Of a stretch of DNA of 64,000 nucleotides, positions 35,699 to 51,826 are shown one piece after another. The position numbers and the translations under genes are program-made. The stretch covers positions 156,313-220,312 of the forward strand of contig CATINC010000017.1 of the NCBI GenBank assembly GCA_949524905.1, in the 5' to 3' direction. Source of the stretch: Opitutia bacterium UBA7350 (GTDB lineage Bacteria > Verrucomicrobiota > Verrucomicrobiia > Opitutales > Coraliomargaritaceae). Position 1 is the first letter of the stretch. Each line of letters starts with the position of its first letter. The notes under the pieces are model-generated. The model made no database searches, was not told the origin of the DNA, and worked only from the letters and a program-made list of their open reading frames with translations.

Positions 35699-37027
35699 AT
35701 GGCTGAAAAAAGCACAATACGTATAGGTCTCCTCGGCTTTGGAGTCGTGGGTCAAGGGGTGTGGAAAAATATTGAAAAAAACCGCCAAGCTCTTGAATAC
35801 CGTCTAGGGGCCACTCTGGAAATTACTCAAGTGGTGGTTAAAAACCTCGATCGAGAACGCGAGGTCAAGGTGCCCGCAGAGATTTACTCCGATGATCCTA
35901 ACCGAGTCGTTGATAATCCAGATATTGATATCGTATGTGAGTTAATGGGCGGTACCGACACTGCTTTAGAATTAACACACCGTGCACTCAAGCAGGGTAA
36001 AATTGTTGTCACTGCCAACAAAGCTCTTATCTGCGAACATGGGGAAGCACTTTTTGAAATCGCGCATAAGAATGGGGGGCATTATTTTTATGAGGCTTCG
36101 GTTGCCGGCGGCATTCCAATTATCAAAACCATTCGGGAAGCCTTAGTTGCCAATCGCTTCAGCTTGATTTTTGGTATTCTCAATGGCACCTCCAATTATA
36201 TTCTCACCCGTATGGAGCGCGAAGGTCTTAGTTTTGATGAAACTCTTGGGGATGCCCGCTCTCTTGGTTATGTTGAGGCTGACGAAGCACTTGACTTGGA
36301 TGGAGTGGATGCCGCTCACAAGGCAGTCATACTTGCCTACCCCCCTCACGGTAAATGGGTTAAACTCGATAAAATTATTTGCGAGGGGATACGTGAAATA
36401 ACGGGCGATGATATACGCATCGCTGGAGAGCTTGGTTTTAAGATCAAACTTATTGCCGTCATAGCACGCGATTTTAAGGCAAATCAATTGTCGGTGCGTC
36501 TCCATCCCGCCTTGATACCGAAATCGGAAGTGATTGCGGGCGTGGATGAAGTTTATAATGGCGTAAGCGTAACGGGTGACGTTGTCGGGACTACCGTTCT
36601 TATTGGTCGCGGGGCAGGGCAGGATGCGACTTCCAGTTCTGTCATAAGCGATATTGCCGACGCAGTCTTCATGCTGCAGGGAGCTCCCAAGCCTGCCATA
36701 TCTGAAGAAGATGAAGCAATTTATGCACAGCTTGCATACGGCCTGGAATTAACCACACCTGAAGAACTTGAAGGCCGCTATTACTTAAGAATCCACGTAA
36801 AAGATCAGGAAGGTGTCCTAGCCACACTTACAGACTTGCTAACGAAGCATCATATCAGCTTTGCGACTGTGAACCAAAAAGAACTCAGCGATGGTACTGC
36901 TCGTATCATGCTTACGACTCACGTAAGCCGTGAATCAAACATTCGTGCAGCTAAAAAAGCGCTTGCTGCCTTGGATATTGTGCTTTCCCCGCCAGTGAGT
37001 TTTCGCATTTTCGAACCAGGGGCTTAA
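35699..37027 (+). CDS. hom: Homoserine dehydrogenase
   Basis: This 442-residue protein has a Rossmann start (IGLLGFGVVGQGVW), the central substrate-binding stretch YEASVAGGIPIIKTIREAL, GILNGTSNYILTRM, and the catalytic-region pattern DLDGVDAAHKAVILA with the conserved Lys. A C-terminal ACT domain (YLRIHVKDQEGVLATLTDLL) suggests feedback regulation, usually by threonine. It reduces aspartate semialdehyde to homoserine. It is followed 49 bases later by the aspartate kinase gene and then by threonine synthase, so three steps of the threonine pathway are grouped. Homoserine kinase and aspartate semialdehyde dehydrogenase are not in the window. Confidence 0.97.
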   Translation: MAEKSTIRIGLLGFGVVGQGVWKNIEKNRQALEYRLGATLEITQVVVKNLDREREVKVPAEIYSDDPNRVVDNPDIDIVCELMGGTDTALELTHRALKQGKIVVTANKALICEHGEALFEIAHKNGGHYFYEASVAGGIPIIKTIREALVANRFSLIFGILNGTSNYILTRMEREGLSFDETLGDARSLGYVEADEALDLDGVDAAHKAVILAYPPHGKWVKLDKIICEGIREITGDDIRIAGELGFKIKLIAVIARDFKANQLSVRLHPALIPKSEVIAGVDEVYNGVSVTGDVVGTTVLIGRGAGQDATSSSVISDIADAVFMLQGAPKPAISEEDEAIYAQLAYGLELTTPEELEGRYYLRIHVKDQEGVLATLTDLLTKHHISFATVNQKELSDGTARIMLTTHVSRESNIRAAKKALAALDIVLSPPVSFRIFEPGA

Positions 37028-37076
37028 ATCTTTTTCTTTGCTTGAAGAACCGCCTCCGCTAACGCTTTTCAATTAA

Positions 37077-38299
<1,223 letters not shown>

Positions 38300-38303
<4 letters not shown>

Positions 38304-39658
38304 ATTACCATAGCACCCGCGGACAAGTTCCACCTGTTTCCTTCAGTACAGCGGTCGAACACGGCCTTGCTCCAGATGGTGGACTCTATCTACCAGAAGC
38401 ACTACCCAATCTCCGCCCTTATTTGAATGATTGGGAATCGCTGAATTATCCTGAATTATGCGAGGCTTTCTTTGCACATTTTGCCACTGATATCGAAGCA
38501 AATGAGTTGCACGCTATTGTAGCTTGCTCCTATGATAAATTCAGCGACCCTGCTATTGCGCCGGTGCGCGCCCTTGCGCCAGGGCGTTATGTGCTCGAAC
38601 TCTTTCACGGTCCTACGCTCGCTTTTAAAGATTTTGCGCTCCAATTACTCGGTAATTTCTACGCCGCTCAAATTGCCCGCACGGGGCGTCCCATTTCTGT
38701 TCTAGGGGCAACCTCGGGTGATACTGGAGCCGCCGCCATTCATGGTTTGATCGGGAAAGACGGAGTAAAATCCTTTATTCTATATCCGGATGGGCGTATC
38801 GCGCCCTTACAGGAACGGCAGATGACTTGTACCGAAGCAGACAATGTTTTTCCTTTGGCGATTAAAGGCAGTTTTGATGATGCCCAGACGGCTATGAAAA
38901 CGGTCTTTGAGGACCGAGAGTTTGCTACGGAGGTTGGGCTTTCGGCCGTAAATTCTATAAATCTTGCTCGAATACTTGCGCAATGTGTTTACTATATATA
39001 TGCCTATTTTCGCTTACCGGCGCAGGAGCGTGAAGCGGTTACCTTTGTCGTGCCAACAGGCAATTTCGGTAATGTTCTTGCCGGATGGTTAGTACAACAA
39101 ATGGGAATTCCGCTGAAAGGTTTTCGAGTAGCCACCAATCAAAACGATATTCTTCACCGACTCTTTGAAAGTGGTACTTATTCTCTAGAGTCGGTAGCGC
39201 CGAGCCTTGCTCCTTCTATGGATATTCAGGTGGCTTCGAACTTTGAGCGTTTCCTTTACTACGCCGTGGGTTCGGATGCCTCCAAAGTTCGTGAAATTAT
39301 GCATACCTTTAAAGCTACCGGACAATATCAATTTGAAAATTTTGACCGCCAAAGCTTCAGTAGTTCTCGAACCAACGACAGCGAAATTGAAAGTCTCATT
39401 AAATCGGTGTATTCAGATTACAACTATGTCGTAGACCCACATACAGCTTGTGGATTTCAGCCAGCTGTTGGAGATCAAAACTTGGAAATTATTTTGGCGA
39501 CGGCTCATCCAGCAAAATTCCCTGACACCATCATCAAAGCGATCGGCGAAGAACCTATTCATCCCAGCCTCGAAGTCTTAAAGGAACGAGTGATCACTAA
39601 ATACTTTGTTGATCCAACGCCAGAGGCTATTAAGGCCTTTATGCGAGAGCATAAATAG
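38300..39658 (+). CDS. thrC: Threonine synthase
   Basis: This 452-residue PLP enzyme has the long threonine synthase form. The N-terminus has TRGQVPPVSFSTAVEHGLAPDGGLYLP, the PLP lysine is Lys110 in FHGPTLAFKDFALQ, and the phosphate-binding stretch is GATSGDTGAAAIHGL. It converts O-phosphohomoserine to threonine. It overlaps lysC by four bases and ends four bases before the convergent S4-protein gene, with no room for a separate terminator. Confidence 0.97.
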
Positions 39659-39662
39659 ACTT

Positions 39663-40037
39663 TCAAGGTCGGAGTAGGCGCTCAATTGTGCGCCGGTCTT
39701 TCTTGGTTGGGCGCCCGCCGCCTGTGTGTTTAAAAAGTCGGGCATTAGCGCGTTTTTCTTGAGCCGCTTCAAGATCCCTAGGTGGGGTGCAGTCCTCCAT
39801 AAATTCTGCTACCCGTGCGGCTCCAAGACGTTTTTCGCTGAGGTCGAGTACTTTTAAGGTTCGACGCAAAGCTTTCGTTCGGGCGGTTACGGTATCGCCG
39901 ATCCGTACTTTAGCAGCAGGTTTGGCGGGGTTTCCATTGAGGCGCACTGCCGATCCACGGCAGGCCTCCAAAGCTTCACTGCGGGTTTTATAAATTCGCA
40001 TCGCCCATAGCCATTTGTCGAGCCGTACGTTTTCCAT
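39663..40037 (-). CDS. S4-domain RNA-binding protein (HslR-like)
   Basis: This 124-residue protein has an S4 domain at the N-terminus (VRLDKWLWAMRIYKTRSEALEACRG, then VRLNGNPAKPAAKVRIGDTV) and a basic C-terminal tail rich in Arg and Lys. Length and layout match heat-shock protein Hsp15/HslR, which in E. coli binds stalled 50S subunits carrying nascent chains. It lies eight bases after the MalY-type aminotransferase on the same strand, so both may share a transcript. Confidence 0.9.
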   Translation of the reverse strand: MENVRLDKWLWAMRIYKTRSEALEACRGSAVRLNGNPAKPAAKVRIGDTVTARTKALRRTLKVLDLSEKRLGAARVAEFMEDCTPPRDLEAAQEKRANARLFKHTGGGRPTKKDRRTIERLLRP

Positions 40038-40045
40038 GATTGAGT

Positions 40046-41203
40046 TTAACGATTCTTAATGGCATCCGCCATGCGATCCAAGCCTGTCTCAAGGCGAGAC
40101 TTTGGGCAGCCAAAATTTAATCGAACATGGCCTGGTCCTCCAAATGCTTCGCCACAGGAAAGACCCAAGCCGTTTTGCTCAAAAAATCGTGCAGGCTGCT
40201 CAAGCTCTAGACCACGCATGTCCAACCATGCGAGATAGGTTGCTTGCATGGGGCGAAAAATAATTTCTGGAATCTCGCTGGCGAAGAAGGCCTGTAAGGA
40301 AGCATAATTTTCTCGGAGCACCTCAAGGAGTGCTAAGCGCCAGAGCTCTCCGTGCTTGTATGCTGCTGCACAAGCAGCATAGCCGAAGCAATTAACCTCA
40401 GTGATGATCCCGCGTATGGTTTCGTTAAATTTTTGGCGGAGTTCGCGGTTTTCAATCACGGAAAAAGCACAGGCTAGGCCGGGTAAATTATAAGTTTTAC
40501 TGGGTGCCATTAAGGTTATTGTTCGTGCCGCAATTGCCTCGTTAAGGGTGGCGGTAACCGTATGCTTTGTGTTGGAGTCAAAAATCAAATCGCAGTGAAT
40601 CTCATCTGAAATGAGAATTAAATCATGTTGTTCACAAAAATTCCCTAGGGTTTCTAATTCCTCACGGTTAAAAACTCGCCCGATGGGATTGTGTGGACTG
40701 CATAAAATAAACAGGCGGGTATTGGGGCGCACGGCTGCTTCCATTGCATCAAAGTCCAGAGTCCATTGATCCATTGCATTAAGACAGAGTGGAACGCTGA
40801 TCAATTCCCGCTTCGCGTAATGAGGTGCGCTTAAGAAAGGAGGGTAAACCGGATTGGCGGTCATGACCGACTCATTTGGTTGAGTGAAGGCGTGGCAGCA
40901 GAGATTAATTGCGGGAACGAGCCCAGGCAGGAAATTGAGCCAAGCTGCTTTTACGGAATAGTCATGAGCTCGTTCAAGATAATGGAGCACTGCTTCAGTC
41001 GGTTCAGCATGGGGTATGGTGTAGCCAAAGACGCCGTGATCCAGCCTTGCTCGGAGCGCATCTATGATTTCAGGTGCTGCCTCAAAGTCCATGTCGGCAA
41101 CCCACATTGGCAAAACCTCAGGATCGGAGTATCGATCCCATTTTAGGGATCCATATCCGTTCCGATTGGGGCAACTCGTAAAATTATACTCGGTCGTCGA
41201 CAT
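40046..41203 (-). CDS. MalY/PatB-type PLP lyase (cystathionine beta-lyase-like)
   Basis: This 385-residue fold-type I PLP enzyme has SLKWDRYSDPEVLPMWVADMDFE at the start, which is typical of MalY/PatB, then CSPHNPIGRVFNREEL, SDEIHCDLIF and the PLP lysine Lys236 in APSKTYNLPGL. Members of this group cleave cystathionine or cysteine-type C-S bonds, and some have regulatory functions. A role in methionine synthesis is plausible beside the homoserine genes, though on the opposite strand. Aspartate aminotransferase function is less likely, given the MalY-specific N-terminus. Confidence 0.9.
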   Translation of the reverse strand: MSTTEYNFTSCPNRNGYGSLKWDRYSDPEVLPMWVADMDFEAAPEIIDALRARLDHGVFGYTIPHAEPTEAVLHYLERAHDYSVKAAWLNFLPGLVPAINLCCHAFTQPNESVMTANPVYPPFLSAPHYAKRELISVPLCLNAMDQWTLDFDAMEAAVRPNTRLFILCSPHNPIGRVFNREELETLGNFCEQHDLILISDEIHCDLIFDSNTKHTVTATLNEAIAARTITLMAPSKTYNLPGLACAFSVIENRELRQKFNETIRGIITEVNCFGYAACAAAYKHGELWRLALLEVLRENYASLQAFFASEIPEIIFRPMQATYLAWLDMRGLELEQPARFFEQNGLGLSCGEAFGGPGHVRLNFGCPKSRLETGLDRMADAIKNR

Positions 41204-41292
41204 CGTGAAGTATCCTCACTGCCTCCACACCTTCCTGCAATTAAAATTACTTGCATTCCTTCTTTGAAAAAGTGCTTTTGTGGGCATTCTTT

Positions 41293-43518
<2,226 letters not shown>

Positions 43519-43620
43519 TTAAAAATCTGAAGGTTTTTGCAGATGGGTATCTTGTCAAGGCATCTGAAGAAATAAGGTCGTAATAAATCTATATTCTCTG
43601 CTTTTGATGCGGTAGCGATA

Positions 43621-46794
<3,174 letters not shown>

Positions 46795-47037
46795 TTATAT
46801 TGTGGTATACTTAGTGGGGAGGTTGGGTCGAATTTGCCGCAGAAGTGTTTATTTTAAGGCTATATATGGGGTTTTTTAGGGCTTGTATGCAATCACTTTA
46901 AGTTGAGAAGCAATTCAAAATAAGAGGGTTCAGAATTTTGCATAATGGTATAAAAATTATTAATTAAATACACTTGTAAGGAGACTCAGCATTTGTTTTT
47001 TTGTTAATTCATTTCTGTAAATAAACCCTACATAATT

Positions 47038-47796
47038 ATGACCGAACTAACCATTGGACAGTATCAGCTTGTGAGCAATTTCTTCTCGCTCACAATAGCA
47101 GCCATGGGCGCGGCTACCGCGTTTCTGTGGATCAATCGATCTCAAGTAGCAGATCAGTACAAAACAGCCGTTACCATTAGCGGTCTTGTTACCTTCATCG
47201 CTCTTTACCACTACTGGCGTATATTTGCTAGTTGGGAAGAAGCTTACGCCATTGTAGATGGTACACTCATTGCAACCAGCAAAGAGTTCAACCCAGCTTA
47301 TCGTTACGTCGACTGGCTCCTCACCGTGCCGCTTCTTCTGATCGAATTGATCCTAGTGATGAAGCTCAGCGCTGCTGAAACCGCAAGCAAATCCCTCAAG
47401 TTGGGTGCACTCGCAGCCATCATGATTGTTCTTGGCTATCCCGGTGAAGTATCCGATGTCAGCAGCACTCGTTGGATGTGGTGGTCACTCTCAATGATTC
47501 CTTTCCTTGTGATCGTATACGAACTCTTCGTTGGTCTTAAGGGTGCGCAGGATCAACAACCAGAAGGTGCACGTTCACTTGTTGGCAAGGCACGTTTTCT
47601 CGTGGTTGCTTCTTGGGCTTTCTATCCAATCGTCTTCCTCTTCCCAATGCTTGGAATTGAGGGTGGTGATGCGAAAACTTTTGTTGAGGTTGGCTATTCT
47701 ATAGCTGACATCGTTTCAAAGGCTGTCTTTGGCGTCTTGATCTTCATGATTGCGGTTAAGAAGACTCAAGCAGACAAAGGTTCCATCGCAGCCTAG
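47038..47796 (+). CDS. Green-type proton-pumping rhodopsin
   Basis: This 252-residue microbial rhodopsin has seven membrane helices. Helix C carries RYVDWLLTVPLLLIE, with Arg89, proton acceptor Asp92, Thr96 and proton donor Glu103, the DTE triad of proteorhodopsin-type proton pumps. His58 in YHYW matches the His that pairs with the acceptor. The retinal Schiff-base lysine is Lys228 in DIVSKAVFG. Leu100, at the spectral tuning position, suggests green absorption. Trp149 in RWMWWSLS sits where antenna-binding rhodopsins carry Gly, so carotenoid binding as in xanthorhodopsin is unlikely. It is the first gene of an operon holding all retinal genes. A 243-base AT-rich region lies upstream, without an obvious ribosome binding site. 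Confidence 0.97.
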   Translation: MTELTIGQYQLVSNFFSLTIAAMGAATAFLWINRSQVADQYKTAVTISGLVTFIALYHYWRIFASWEEAYAIVDGTLIATSKEFNPAYRYVDWLLTVPLLLIELILVMKLSAAETASKSLKLGALAAIMIVLGYPGEVSDVSSTRWMWWSLSMIPFLVIVYELFVGLKGAQDQQPEGARSLVGKARFLVVASWAFYPIVFLFPMLGIEGGDAKTFVEVGYSIADIVSKAVFGVLIFMIAVKKTQADKGSIAA

Positions 47797-47819
47797 GTTT
47801 ATAATCTACGCTATTGGTA

Positions 47820-48695
47820 ATGAAGCCCGATAGTGTTTTAAGCGTAACCCTCGGCAGCACAGAGCTGCCGGGGGTTATCTGCCTAATACGCAGCCATTTC
47901 GGCACGGTTTCGTCTAGTACTGCAGACGATCCGATCCGTCATGCCTTTGAACATCATTTTCAAGTGCCTGGTAAACAGATGCGGGCTTCCCTAAGTTTAA
48001 ATGCCTCGAAGGCTTTGGGAATAGATGAGGCCACGGCAAAATGTTTAGCTGCTTGTGTGGAGACGCTCCACAATGCATCACTCATTTTGGATGATTTTCA
48101 GGATGCGGCACTGGAACGCCGGGAACATCCTACAGTATGTGCTATGTTTGGACGCGATGTCGCTCTTGGACTCACCTTGCGTCTCACGACCACGGCTTTT
48201 GTCAATTTAAGCCAAATAAAAATTTCAAAGCATCTAGCCGCCTTAACTGCGGAAGTGCACCAAGCTGTTGCCGATACCATCTTAGGACAGACTTGGGATC
48301 AAGATGCTGACAAGAACAGCGAAGTAGAAGAGGTAAAACAAACGGCTGCCTTAAAATCTGGACCGCTTTTTGGTCTTTCATTAAGCTTACCGCTCATCGC
48401 AGCTGGGCATCTTGACTCGGTACCAACAGCTCGCCGTTTGGGTAAACTTTTTGGTTTGGGTTACCAAGCTCTAGATGATTTAAAAGATCGAGCGACAGAT
48501 CGACTACAGGCAGCAGACGCCAATATTGTGAATGCCTTTGAGTCAGATTTAAGTTTTGTAGAAGCTGAAATGGCAACTCGTAAAGTAGCCAACACGGTGC
48601 TTTCAGAGGCGCAGGTCTTAGCCGATCAATTGCCGCACCAAAGTGGAACAGGGATCGGGCGACTTATCGCAAAATTTAGCGGACTTTCTACCTGA
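47820..48695 (+). CDS. crtE: Geranylgeranyl diphosphate synthase-like prenyltransferase
   Basis: The ATG at 47820 gives 291 residues. The trans-prenyltransferase motifs are present: GKQMRASL (Lys52, Arg55), first Asp-rich motif DDFQD at 91-95, and second Asp-rich motif DDLKD at 219-223. In this operon it most likely makes geranylgeranyl diphosphate for phytoene synthesis. It lies 23 bases after the rhodopsin gene and two bases before crtI. The chain length of the product cannot be fixed from sequence; farnesyl or longer products are possible but less likely here. Confidence 0.92.
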   Translation: MKPDSVLSVTLGSTELPGVICLIRSHFGTVSSSTADDPIRHAFEHHFQVPGKQMRASLSLNASKALGIDEATAKCLAACVETLHNASLILDDFQDAALERREHPTVCAMFGRDVALGLTLRLTTTAFVNLSQIKISKHLAALTAEVHQAVADTILGQTWDQDADKNSEVEEVKQTAALKSGPLFGLSLSLPLIAAGHLDSVPTARRLGKLFGLGYQALDDLKDRATDRLQAADANIVNAFESDLSFVEAEMATRKVANTVLSEAQVLADQLPHQSGTGIGRLIAKFSGLST

Positions 48696-48697
48696 GC

Positions 48698-50167
48698 ATG
48701 GCCAAGGCTACGGTCATAGGAGGTGGCTTTGGTGGGATGGCAGCAGCACTCCGATTGCGTGCACGCGGACATCACGTGACGCTGCTTGATCGTTGTAAAC
48801 GTTTAGGTGGTCGTGCGCAAGTTTTTGAGCGCGGTGGTTATCGTCATGATGCCGGGCCGACAGTGATTACGGCACCATTTCTATTTGACGAGCTTTTCGA
48901 ATTATTTGGAAAGCAACGCCAAGACTATTTGAATTTCATCCCTTTAGATATCTGGTATCGTTTCCATTTCCATGATGGCAGGGAATTTGATTACGGAGGG
49001 ACCGTGGAGGATACGCTCAGTGCAATCCATGCCTTTGAACCGGATGATTGCGAAGGATACGAACGCTTATTGGATCATTCTAAACGTATTTTTGACATTG
49101 GGTTTACAGAGCTTGCAGACCAACCATTTCACTCGGTTGGTACCATGCTCAAACAAGTTCCAAATCTTGCGCGGCTCGGGTGCTACCGCACTGTTTGGCA
49201 GCTAGTCTCTAAGTATCTCAAAAGCGAACCGATGCGACGCGCTTTTTCAATTCACCCTTTATTGGTGGGCGGTAATCCTTTTGAAACGACCTGTATCTAC
49301 AGTCTCATTCATTATCTAGAACGCAAATGGGGCATTTATTTTGCTGAGGGCGGCACGGGTGCTATCGTGGATGCACTGACAAAATTAATGTTGGAAAGTG
49401 GAATTGAGATTCGCACGGGGGTCACGGTTGAATCCATTGCCACGCAGGGTCGTCGGGCTAGTGGTATTAAATTAGAAGATGGCGACTCTTTTGGCACCGA
49501 CATGGTGGTATCTAATAGCGATCCTTTACATCTATACTCTAAGATGATTAAGCCGGCCGCTCTCGGATGGAGTATGAAGGCAAAGCGTATGCGAATGCAG
49601 CAATCGATGGGTCTTTATGTGCTCTACTTTGGCACCGCTCGTCAATACCCCGAAGTGGCGCATCATACCATTTGGCTCGGAGAACGATTCAAGGATCTCA
49701 TTAAGGAGATTTTTCATGGTAAGACTTTGCCGGAAGATTTCTCGCTCTATTTGCATAGACCCACCGCCACAGATGCAAGTTTTGCTCCAGAGGGGCACGA
49801 TTCTTTTTACGTGCTGGCGCCAGTACCGAATATGCAAGCGGATATCGACTGGGAGGTTGAAGGCCCTAGACTTCGCGATCGTATTGTTCGCGCGTTGAGT
49901 GAGACGATCCTGCCTGGGTTAGAACAATGTATTCGCTCGGACTTTTTTATGACACCGCAGGATTTTGCTACGGATTACCTGAGTTCTAAAGGAAGTGGAT
50001 TCTCGGTTTCGCCGATATTTTCGCAATCTGCTTGGTTTCGTTTCCATAACCGCTCCGAGGCTTTACAAAACCTCTACCTCGTCGGAGCAGGAACGCATCC
50101 CGGTGCTGGCGTTCCTGGGGTGTTATGCTCAGCAAAAGTGATGGATCGCATTACCCCAATTGCCTGA
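48698..50167 (+). CDS. crtI: Phytoene desaturase
   Basis: This 489-residue FAD-dependent enzyme begins with the dinucleotide-binding motif VIGGGFGGMAAALRLRARGH and the following DRCKRLGGRAQVF and GYRHDAGPTVITAPF, standard for CrtI. Near the C-terminus NLYLVGAGTHPGAGVPGV is the typical end of bacterial phytoene desaturases. It introduces double bonds into phytoene to give lycopene. The stop TGA overlaps the crtB start ATG by one base (TGATG), so translation is probably coupled. Confidence 0.96.
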   Translation: MAKATVIGGGFGGMAAALRLRARGHHVTLLDRCKRLGGRAQVFERGGYRHDAGPTVITAPFLFDELFELFGKQRQDYLNFIPLDIWYRFHFHDGREFDYGGTVEDTLSAIHAFEPDDCEGYERLLDHSKRIFDIGFTELADQPFHSVGTMLKQVPNLARLGCYRTVWQLVSKYLKSEPMRRAFSIHPLLVGGNPFETTCIYSLIHYLERKWGIYFAEGGTGAIVDALTKLMLESGIEIRTGVTVESIATQGRRASGIKLEDGDSFGTDMVVSNSDPLHLYSKMIKPAALGWSMKAKRMRMQQSMGLYVLYFGTARQYPEVAHHTIWLGERFKDLIKEIFHGKTLPEDFSLYLHRPTATDASFAPEGHDSFYVLAPVPNMQADIDWEVEGPRLRDRIVRALSETILPGLEQCIRSDFFMTPQDFATDYLSSKGSGFSVSPIFSQSAWFRFHNRSEALQNLYLVGAGTHPGAGVPGVLCSAKVMDRITPIA

Positions 50168-51090
50168 TGTCTCAGTTGAACAATCCCGAAGCCCTCTTTC
50201 GGGCGAAAAGCCGAACTTTTTCTTTGGCAGCAAAGCTCTTTTCACAAAGGGATCGTGCAGCGGTTGCTCGGCTGTATTCTTTTTGCCGGATCTTAGATGA
50301 CCTTGCGGATGCTTCTGTGGAGGGAGAGACCGTGGCTTTGGGGCGGGTTATTCAAGAACTTGATCCTGCAGTACCGGCCACCGATCCGGTGGTTGTGGAC
50401 TTTGTTGATCTGGCTGCAGAACGGGGACTCTCGCTCAAAGCAGCATTTTTGTTAGCAGAAGCTTTGTATGCGGACTGTGGAACCCGGCAGATTGAGAACG
50501 AAAGTGAGCTCCTGAACTTTGCTTTCGGGGTGGCGGGAACGGTTGGTGTTTTGATGTGTCCCGTGTTGGGGGTAAATAATAGGCAAGCTTTTCCTTTTGC
50601 ATTGGATTTGGGTATTGCTTTGCAGCTCACAAATATTGCGCGCGACATCGTTGAGGATGCCGAGCGTGGTCGTTACTATCTCCCACGCGATTGGGTATCA
50701 CCTGCGGTAATTGAGCGTGCGATCAAGGGTGATGCAACTGCCATCACGATGGTGGATACCGCCGTAGAACGGCTGCTGAATCTTGCGGAGGAATTTTATG
50801 AGAGTGCCTTTAACGGTTTGTGGTTTATCGAAGCGCGCAATCGACGCGCGGTCTATCTTGCCAGTCGAATGTACCGCGAGATTGGACAGAGTCTTTTGCG
50901 ATTGGGAAGTAATGCTTGGCGTATGCGCAGGGTCCTTTCCGCTTTTGAAAAGCTACAGGTTTGCCTGAGTGCGCTTTGGGGGCATCGTAGGATGCAGGTA
51001 AAACTTTGGGCTAAACCCATCCCGCCTATACATTCAACTAAGCTTGCTGAAAAACTTGAGGGGGCAGGCGTGCCGCTGGCAACGTTCTAA
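50167..51090 (+). CDS. crtB: Phytoene synthase
   Basis: The start is set at the ATG at 50167 (MSQLNNPEALFRAKSRTFSLA), which overlaps the crtI stop; the upstream frame adds 14 residues read from inside crtI. The 307-residue protein has both Asp-rich motifs of squalene/phytoene synthases: RILDDLADA (Asp44, Asp48) and NIARDIVEDAERGRYYLP (Asp160-Asp164). It condenses two geranylgeranyl diphosphates into phytoene. A crtY-type gene starts four bases after the stop. Confidence 0.96.
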   Translation: MSQLNNPEALFRAKSRTFSLAAKLFSQRDRAAVARLYSFCRILDDLADASVEGETVALGRVIQELDPAVPATDPVVVDFVDLAAERGLSLKAAFLLAEALYADCGTRQIENESELLNFAFGVAGTVGVLMCPVLGVNNRQAFPFALDLGIALQLTNIARDIVEDAERGRYYLPRDWVSPAVIERAIKGDATAITMVDTAVERLLNLAEEFYESAFNGLWFIEARNRRAVYLASRMYREIGQSLLRLGSNAWRMRRVLSAFEKLQVCLSALWGHRRMQVKLWAKPIPPIHSTKLAEKLEGAGVPLATF

Positions 51091-51094
51091 CTGG

Positions 51095-51826
51095 ATGAGT
51101 TACCTAGTGTTTTTAATATTTTTTGTGGGTTTGCCGGCATTGGGTATGATCGCCTTATGTAAGTTTCGTTTTTCCAAGCACGAAATTTTTAAGCGGTCTA
51201 AATGGCATTGGAAGGGAACTTTCATACTGGCTGCCATTGCTTTTTTTTGGACGACCCCATGGGATAATTACATCGTGGCTAAAGAGATTTGGTCTTATGG
51301 TACGGATCGAGTTTTAGCGGTTATTGGATATGTCCCGCTGGAGGAGTATCTCTTCTTTCTTTTGATGCCGCTTTTTAACAGTGCGTTCCTCGCATCCCTG
51401 TTTTTAAATCGCCTAGCGAGTTTAAGTACTTGGCGGGAGCGCCAGGTGAAGGCACGTGCGATCGCAGTAGGTACCGGCTTAGGGCTGATGTTCGCGGCGT
51501 ACTTACTTCAGTCAAAGGAGTCCTTCACTTATCTTTCGTTGATACTCTTTTGGTTTGTGCCGCCTCTTGTGCTACAATGGATTTTTGACCCGCAAGTCCT
51601 TCTCCTAAAATTTAGAATTTTACTACCGGCGACTTTGCTGCCAACGCTCTACTTTTCAATTGTAGATGCTGTTGCCATTCGTGACGGCATCTGGACTATT
51701 CATCCTGCGACAAGGACTGGTTGGGAGTGGGGTATGTTGCCCTTTGAAGAGGCTTTCTTTTTCTTTGTTGTCAGCCTCCTGCTTGCACAAGGTATCATTC
51801 TTTGGCATAGCCTTATGCGACCATGA
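51095..51826 (+). CDS. Lycopene beta-cyclase, fused CrtYcd type
   Basis: The ATG at 51095 gives 243 residues with about seven membrane helices. Two copies of the cyclase motif are visible, VPLEEYLFFLLMPL in the first half and LPFEEAFFFFVVSLL in the second, as in fused CrtYc-CrtYd proteins of archaea, fungi and some bacteria. There is no FAD motif, so it is not the common CrtY/CrtL type. It would turn lycopene into beta-carotene, the substrate of Blh. The last four bases overlap blh (ATGA). The start is preferred over an upstream ATG inside crtB. Confidence 0.93.
   Translation: MSYLVFLIFFVGLPALGMIALCKFRFSKHEIFKRSKWHWKGTFILAAIAFFWTTPWDNYIVAKEIWSYGTDRVLAVIGYVPLEEYLFFLLMPLFNSAFLASLFLNRLASLSTWRERQVKARAIAVGTGLGLMFAAYLLQSKESFTYLSLILFWFVPPLVLQWIFDPQVLLLKFRILLPATLLPTLYFSIVDAVAIRDGIWTIHPATRTGWEWGMLPFEEAFFFFVVSLLLAQGIILWHSLMRP

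Noticed and set aside
47038..47796. Xanthorhodopsin-type antenna rhodopsin
   Set aside because: Trp149 occupies the position of the Gly needed to bind the carotenoid ring, so a retinal-only pump is the better reading.
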